From the IMG/VR virus record IMGVR_UViG_3300001213_000197, positions 1-34,779 of that record: DNA of 34,779 nucleotides. One strand, written 5' to 3'. The stretch is from a virus. Shown piece by piece: positions 30,923 through 34,779 of this stretch (position 1 is the first letter of the stretch; the number at the start of each line of letters is the position of its first letter). A program made the translations under genes and the position numbers. The notes beneath the pieces are model-generated. The model did no database searches. It saw only the letters and a list, made by a program, of their open reading frames with translations, and was not told where the DNA came from.

Positions 30923-31195
30923 CTACTCTCCTATGAAATCATAGAACTCTCTCATTGGCATTGCTCCTACATGTCTTGATACTTCAACACCATCCTCTAT
31001 CTTGATAAAGGTTGGAACTGAGTGAATGCCATATTCTAAAACCTTGCCATGATTCTCAAGGTCACTGGCATCAATCAAGGTCATGTTGTATTCTTTATTT
31101 TTAGCCGCATAGAACAATGGCAACATTGCACTACATGATCTACATGATGGTGTCTTAAACATCAAAATTTCAGATGAGGCAACTGTCGTTTGCAC
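30923..31195 (-). CDS. Thioredoxin/glutaredoxin-like protein, likely reductant of the RNR (90 aa)
   Basis: Small thioredoxin-fold protein. Beta-strand EILMFKT leads into the redox motif C18-R-S-C21; a cis-proline motif SVPTFIKIEDG and a terminal MREFYDFIGE helix complete the fold. It would reduce the C-terminal cysteine pair of the ribonucleotide reductase encoded immediately upstream. The GTG at 31195 is chosen: GGAGAAA lies about 8-9 nt upstream and it keeps the first beta strand; this gives a 26-nt overlap with the reductase gene. Alternatives are TTG 31210 or ATG 31162, the latter cutting off the strand before the CxxC. Confidence 0.8.
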   Translation of the reverse strand: MQTTVASSEILMFKTPSCRSCSAMLPLFYAAKNKEYNMTLIDASDLENHGKVLEYGIHSVPTFIKIEDGVEVSRHVGAMPMREFYDFIGE

Positions 31196-33170
31196 AGTAT
31201 CTTTCTCCAATCGCTTCTAGGTTGTCAACTCCGTCATAAATTCCAGACCAGTCAATCTTGAACAATGACATTTCGTATTCTTCGTATTCTTGTTTTGTGA
31301 TTGATGTGTATGGCTGTTGGGCATAGACAGTGTTTCCAATAGGTAGGAAAGAGGCTGTCTTTAGTTTGCCCTCATACATTCTCAGAACTCGTTCAACATC
31401 CTCGCTCTCATTCTTGGGATCAAAACTGATAGTTACCGATACTGCATTATCGGCCCAACAGGCTTGGGCTTCTGCTGCTAGATGTACCTTCTCATAGATA
31501 CTAACGTCCTTCTCACTTCTTGAGAATGGTACAGACATTGGGAAATACACTACTGTTGTATTCATGGAATAGTCATCAGGTTCCATTTTATACCCCGCCG
31601 CCTTGAACATGTGTAGCATGTTATCAGAGTTGGCAAAACGAATTGCTCGTAGATAATGATTACCTGCTGGTGGCCAATGAACGCCGGGAGTTGAGCCTGA
31701 CAGTAGACTTACCGATCCTGATGGCTTTACGGTTGTAGTCTTAATGGACTGCCTAATTCCAAGCCACTCGCTATATACAGTATCATAGCGTTGAACTTCA
31801 GCGTACCCCTCATTAGCCCACTCACGAAACAGAGACAGTCCATGATCTTCAACGAACCCAGCAATGCCGGTAAGCGATGTACCAATCCTTCTATTCCTCT
31901 GAATAACGGCATTAGTTTCTGGCCAATGCGTTGGTAGAAGCGTGACTGTCTTGGCGAAGAGGTAGGCAAACTTGATTGTTCGTAGGAAGTCATCAATGGA
32001 TTCATGTCGTCCAAGGTGGACTTCGACCAAGTTGCATAATTCGTATGACTCAAGGCTGATTTCTGCACAGGGATTCGTTCCCATAACTCTGTGATCTTTA
32101 TCATTTCGGATATCATTTGTTCTACCATATCCTCTCATTGTGTCGAGCCAGAGAATGCCGGGTTCTCCATTGTCGGCAATTCGCTCAACGACCTTGGCAT
32201 AATCAAGGTTATCCTCAACTACCAAAGTGTTGTTGCTCATCCATCCCCATTCAGCACGCTCAGGGTATTTCTCATAGTCTTTCAATGAGATGAATACGTC
32301 ATCATTGGGATCGCCTAGAGCAATAGTAGCACTTCGTCTTACGTTACCCGCCACGACACAGGTACCAATTAAATTGACGATATCAACAATAGTGCGGCTG
32401 TCAAGTTTTTGATTGGCCCTACTATAGAAAATATCACCAAGTTGATCATGAAGTTTCATCAGTGGAAGGTGTCCACTTGATGTACCACCAAATCCACTAA
32501 TAGGTTCGCCAGCCTCTCTAATTTCTGAATAGTTAAAGATGACTGGCGGGGTATCACGAAGATAGGTGTTGATCCTCATCACAACAGACTCTACCCATCC
32601 CTCTCTAGTATCAGGAATGGTATAGACTATAGGAGACTTAGAGGGCAGTCTGACCTCTATATTACGGGCATCGGCCTTAGTATCAAAACCAACTCCTACC
32701 CCCAACATAAGGGCATCCATAATCCAACCAAAAACTCCACCGGGATTGTAACGATCAATGTCACCAGTGGATACAAATGAACAATTATATAAGGCTGCTG
32801 CTACGCCCCTCTCATGTACGAAGTCTGACCCCATCATCCACAGCCCTCTACCGGGCGGTGTCCACTTCAACGTGAAGAGCCTGTCAAAGGCTTCCTTGGC
32901 ACTGGTCTGAGCCTTGTTGGAGTTCCAAGGTAGACGGTTCTTGTGTGCCCAATCCTTCTGAATGGAGTACATACCTTCAATAACTCGTCTGCATACTTCA
33001 TACCAACGCTCTTTAGTTCCGTCTTCCTTGAGACGACTATATGTTCTAATAAAGGTCAACTCACCTAGAGAGTTGCCTGCCGCATCTTCAAATCCAAATG
33101 GAGATGTCTGGTCTTTATAGTGAGCAATGAATTCGTCACTCAGTTTAAACGATAGCAAAATAACCACCAA
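31170..33170 (-). CDS. nrdJ: Adenosylcobalamin-dependent ribonucleoside-triphosphate reductase (class II)
   Basis: Makes deoxyribonucleotides for phage DNA synthesis using coenzyme B12 to generate the radical. It resembles the monomeric Lactobacillus leichmannii-type enzyme. Visible: GNSLGELTFIRTYSR at the N-terminus, redox cysteine C130 (LYNCSFV), active-site loop GTNPCAEISLES (N366, C368 as the thiyl cysteine, E370), second redox cysteine C379 (ELCNLVE), the phosphate-binding PSGSVSLLSGSTPGVH and the C-terminal shuttle pair C659-x4-C664 (YCANDSCLI). About 666 aa versus 739 in L. leichmannii. The start is uncertain among TTG 33170, GTG 33167 and TTG 33158. A consensus promoter lies upstream, and the thioredoxin-like gene overlaps its end. 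Confidence 0.9.
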   Translation of the reverse strand: MVVILLSFKLSDEFIAHYKDQTSPFGFEDAAGNSLGELTFIRTYSRLKEDGTKERWYEVCRRVIEGMYSIQKDWAHKNRLPWNSNKAQTSAKEAFDRLFTLKWTPPGRGLWMMGSDFVHERGVAAALYNCSFVSTGDIDRYNPGGVFGWIMDALMLGVGVGFDTKADARNIEVRLPSKSPIVYTIPDTREGWVESVVMRINTYLRDTPPVIFNYSEIREAGEPISGFGGTSSGHLPLMKLHDQLGDIFYSRANQKLDSRTIVDIVNLIGTCVVAGNVRRSATIALGDPNDDVFISLKDYEKYPERAEWGWMSNNTLVVEDNLDYAKVVERIADNGEPGILWLDTMRGYGRTNDIRNDKDHRVMGTNPCAEISLESYELCNLVEVHLGRHESIDDFLRTIKFAYLFAKTVTLLPTHWPETNAVIQRNRRIGTSLTGIAGFVEDHGLSLFREWANEGYAEVQRYDTVYSEWLGIRQSIKTTTVKPSGSVSLLSGSTPGVHWPPAGNHYLRAIRFANSDNMLHMFKAAGYKMEPDDYSMNTTVVYFPMSVPFSRSEKDVSIYEKVHLAAEAQACWADNAVSVTISFDPKNESEDVERVLRMYEGKLKTASFLPIGNTVYAQQPYTSITKQEYEEYEMSLFKIDWSGIYDGVDNLEAIGERYCANDSCLI

Positions 33171-33192
33171 CTTTCATTTTTCGTAGGTTGGT
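33166..33192 (-). promoter_or_regulatory. Leader hairpin covering the RNR start codons
   Basis: ACCAAC (33192-33187 on the minus strand) is perfectly complementary to GTTGGT (33171-33166), which contains the candidate TTG/GTG starts of the reductase gene; the loop is 15 nt. Because the first arm sits at the predicted 5' end of the mRNA, folding could mask initiation. Confidence 0.3.
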
Positions 33193-33196
33193 CACC

Positions 33197-33225
33197 ATTC
33201 TACCATCATTTTGAGCACATGTCAA
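33197..33225 (-). promoter_or_regulatory. Consensus promoter of the RNR operon
   Basis: TTGACA (33225-33220), 17-nt spacer, TAGAAT (33202-33197) preceded by TGG. The -35 overlaps the stop codon of the glycosyltransferase gene. Predicted start site near 33190. Confidence 0.75.
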
Positions 33226-34262
33226 GCCGCCAAGATCGAGTTAACTTCAACAAGTTTAAAGTCGCTAGCCAATTGGGGGTCGTCAGGATGGAGCGACAAT
33301 CCTTGATTCAGGTAGTCTATCGCCCTTGAAAATTCCATATTGTTCATGGCAGCCATTGCCGCCTGACTATAGGGCCTTGGCCCCCAAGCATAGTCCATTG
33401 ATATAAAATCATATGGTTCATCTATTATATCAAAAGCCTGATCAAAATATTTCATCGCTGGCTCCCACTCAAATCTATTTGAATGATACCCGGCAATGTC
33501 TATCAAAGTCTCTCTTCGATTGCCATACTCCAAAGACCTCTTGAAATCCTCTAGAGGATTGATACCACAAAGACCCATATATCTGTAAATGTCTGCTAGT
33601 TCCAAATTAGTTATATGATTCTCAATAGATAGTACTCGTAAGAATTCTCTATGAGCATCTTTAAGATTCTTGAGATTGATCAGTTCTCGGGCGTACAACA
33701 TTCCGTAGCGCACATCATCTGAATATCTCCTTGACTGCCTTTCCAGTTCTTCAATGTAGTTTCGTTCTTTCAACATGTCTGGTTCATGTATTACCTTTAT
33801 ATTTAGATAGTCTACTACTTCATCGCTACCCATAAAATTTAGACGCTCATGAATAGTGTGCGACCAAAAATATCCATGACGACGGTGCATTCTGTTAGCC
33901 CAATAACGTAGAGGATTGGAGCCATTGGATATCAATGACATATGATACTTGGGCCTATCTACAAATGGATTGATATCAATATCTCGCCAACCATCAATTA
34001 GATATTCATCCAAATCTAGTGCCAGACAATAGTCAACATCTTCTGGGACAAGTGATAGGGCGGCATTTCGTGCCAGATCAAATCTCCAAGGATTGATTAT
34101 ATGTCGATATGTTTTGATATCCATACTCCTTGCCATTTCAAAAGTTCTATCCGTACTTCCAGTATCAAGAATGATAATCTCATCAGCATCTTTACAGGAA
34201 TTAAACCATCTCTCTAAATGCTTCTCTTCATTCTTTGCTATGGCGTAGACCGCTATCTTCAT
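33222..34262 (-). CDS. GT2-family glycosyltransferase with C-terminal TPR repeats (346 aa)
   Basis: N-terminal GT-A domain: MKIAVYAIAKNEEKHLERWF, DEIIILDTGSTDRTFEMA (nucleotide-binding region) and the metal-binding DxD-type motif ALDLDEYL (about 81-88). After about residue 195, helical pairs spaced like tetratricopeptide repeats (ARELINLKNLKDAHREFLRVL; WEPAMKYFDQAFDI; FSRAIDYLNQGLSLHPDDPQ). Fusions of this kind transfer sugars to surface structures or proteins; in a phage they may modify virion proteins, host surface glycans or DNA, none of which the sequence settles. ATG 34262 overlaps the preceding gene by 4 nt (ATGA). The downstream gene is its paralogue in the TPR half. Confidence 0.85.
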   Translation of the reverse strand: MKIAVYAIAKNEEKHLERWFNSCKDADEIIILDTGSTDRTFEMARSMDIKTYRHIINPWRFDLARNAALSLVPEDVDYCLALDLDEYLIDGWRDIDINPFVDRPKYHMSLISNGSNPLRYWANRMHRRHGYFWSHTIHERLNFMGSDEVVDYLNIKVIHEPDMLKERNYIEELERQSRRYSDDVRYGMLYARELINLKNLKDAHREFLRVLSIENHITNLELADIYRYMGLCGINPLEDFKRSLEYGNRRETLIDIAGYHSNRFEWEPAMKYFDQAFDIIDEPYDFISMDYAWGPRPYSQAAMAAMNNMEFSRAIDYLNQGLSLHPDDPQLASDFKLVEVNSILAA

Positions 34263-34779
34263 TGCTGCTCCAAAAACTCTAAATTGGCGAGTAGTCTTTC
34301 ATCGATAGGGCTATATTGTAACGCAAATTTGGTATATTCCAATGCCAATGCTGTATCTCCATTATTGTACGCCGCAACAGCACCTATGTCATATGGTGTT
34401 CCATCCCATGCATATGCTTCAGAGATATAATCAAATGGACGTTCCTCAATAGTTAGGGCCTTCTGAACACTGTCAAAACATTCTTTCCACATCTTTTTAT
34501 AATAATACACAAGTGCTAGGTCTACCCATGCCTCTCGTCTATTCGCTTCTTTAACTGCCTGTTTTAGATAGTAAATCTTTGACCCTGTTTCAAGAGAGCA
34601 TTTGGCCATGAATCTATAGGCAGCGGCTCGTTCAGCATCCCAACGAGAAAGTGTCAAGAACCTTTCAAACTCCTCAATGGCTTCTGCAAATTGTCCATGA
34701 TAGAACAACTCCCTAGCATAATAGAATGAGTTTCTATCATCTTTGGGATCTTCCTTGATGGATAACTTCAATAAGTCAA
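34259..34779 (-). CDS. Second GT2-TPR glycosyltransferase, C-terminal part (5' end beyond right edge)
   Basis: The open frame continues to the last base of the window, so the apparent TTG start at 34771 is not trusted. The visible 173 codons correspond to the TPR half of the neighbouring gene: YYARELFYHGQFAEAIEEFERFL aligns with LYARELINLKNLKDAHREFLRVL, and RPFDYISEAYAWDGTPYDIGAVAAYNN aligns with EPYDFISMDYAWGPRPYSQAAMAAMNN. The GT-A domain is expected just outside the window. ATGA overlap with the next gene shows coupled translation, so the two enzymes probably act together. Confidence 0.7.
   Translation of the reverse strand, partial: DLLKLSIKEDPKDDRNSFYYARELFYHGQFAEAIEEFERFLTLSRWDAERAAAYRFMAKCSLETGSKIYYLKQAVKEANRREAWVDLALVYYYKKMWKECFDSVQKALTIEERPFDYISEAYAWDGTPYDIGAVAAYNNGDTALALEYTKFALQYSPIDERLLANLEFLEQQ

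Noticed and set aside
1-34779. CRISPR array, insertion sequence, attachment site or integrase
   Set aside because: No regularly spaced repeats, transposase-like ORF or recombinase was seen anywhere in the window.

Overview
The window is a stretch of a tailed-phage (siphovirus-type) genome. Virtually every gene lies on the minus strand, so transcription runs right to left. The DNA is A+T-rich (roughly 40% G+C by eye; not computed). Several traits together suggest an actinobacterial host of modest G+C, for example a freshwater actinobacterium: extended -10 promoters, many apparently leaderless starts, frequent GTG/TTG starts, and an actinobacterial-looking peptidase domain inside the tape measure. 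This host assignment is inference. No integrase, endolysin, holin or recognisable terminase lies in the window.

Layout in the direction of transcription. (1) 34779-33222: two tandem paralogous GT2-TPR glycosyltransferases, the first cut by the right edge. (2) 33170-30923: an adenosylcobalamin-type ribonucleotide reductase and its likely thioredoxin-like reductant. (3) 30872-27393: a very large beta-rich structural protein, placed unusually upstream of the portal. (4) 27372-20911: a head module with a 115-aa protein, portal, prohead protease with an apparent nested scaffold, HK97-type major capsid protein, head-tail adaptor, stopper, neck and tail-terminator candidates. (5) 20839-4698: a tail module with major tail protein, G/GT tail assembly chaperones with a -1 frameshift site, a 2515-aa tape measure, distal tail and hub proteins, and small tail-tip proteins. 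(6) 4708-3940: an HNH endonuclease and an unknown partner. (7) 3939-2908: a control region with promoters on both strands, a secreted arginine/aspartate-rich protein, an atypical tRNA with encoded CCA, and a candidate rightward non-coding RNA. (8) 2907-1: a replication operon of three small proteins, a DnaB-type helicase, a 106-aa protein, and a DnaG-type primase that runs off the left edge.

The most distinctive feature is how expression is arranged. TGn-TATAAT-like extended -10 elements recur in the short gaps between genes. At six of them the start codon follows 6-8 nt after the -10, with no Shine-Dalgarno sequence, which predicts leaderless mRNAs. Three of the promoters sit immediately downstream of strong hairpins (after the capsid gene, the major tail gene and the thioredoxin gene), forming terminator-promoter junctions. 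By contrast, the tail-tip genes are chained by TAATG/TGATG stop-start overlaps. Two promoters facing opposite ways in the control region share the same -35 and an 11-bp spacer block at identical spacing. This looks like a common operator for the replication operon and a rightward RNA.
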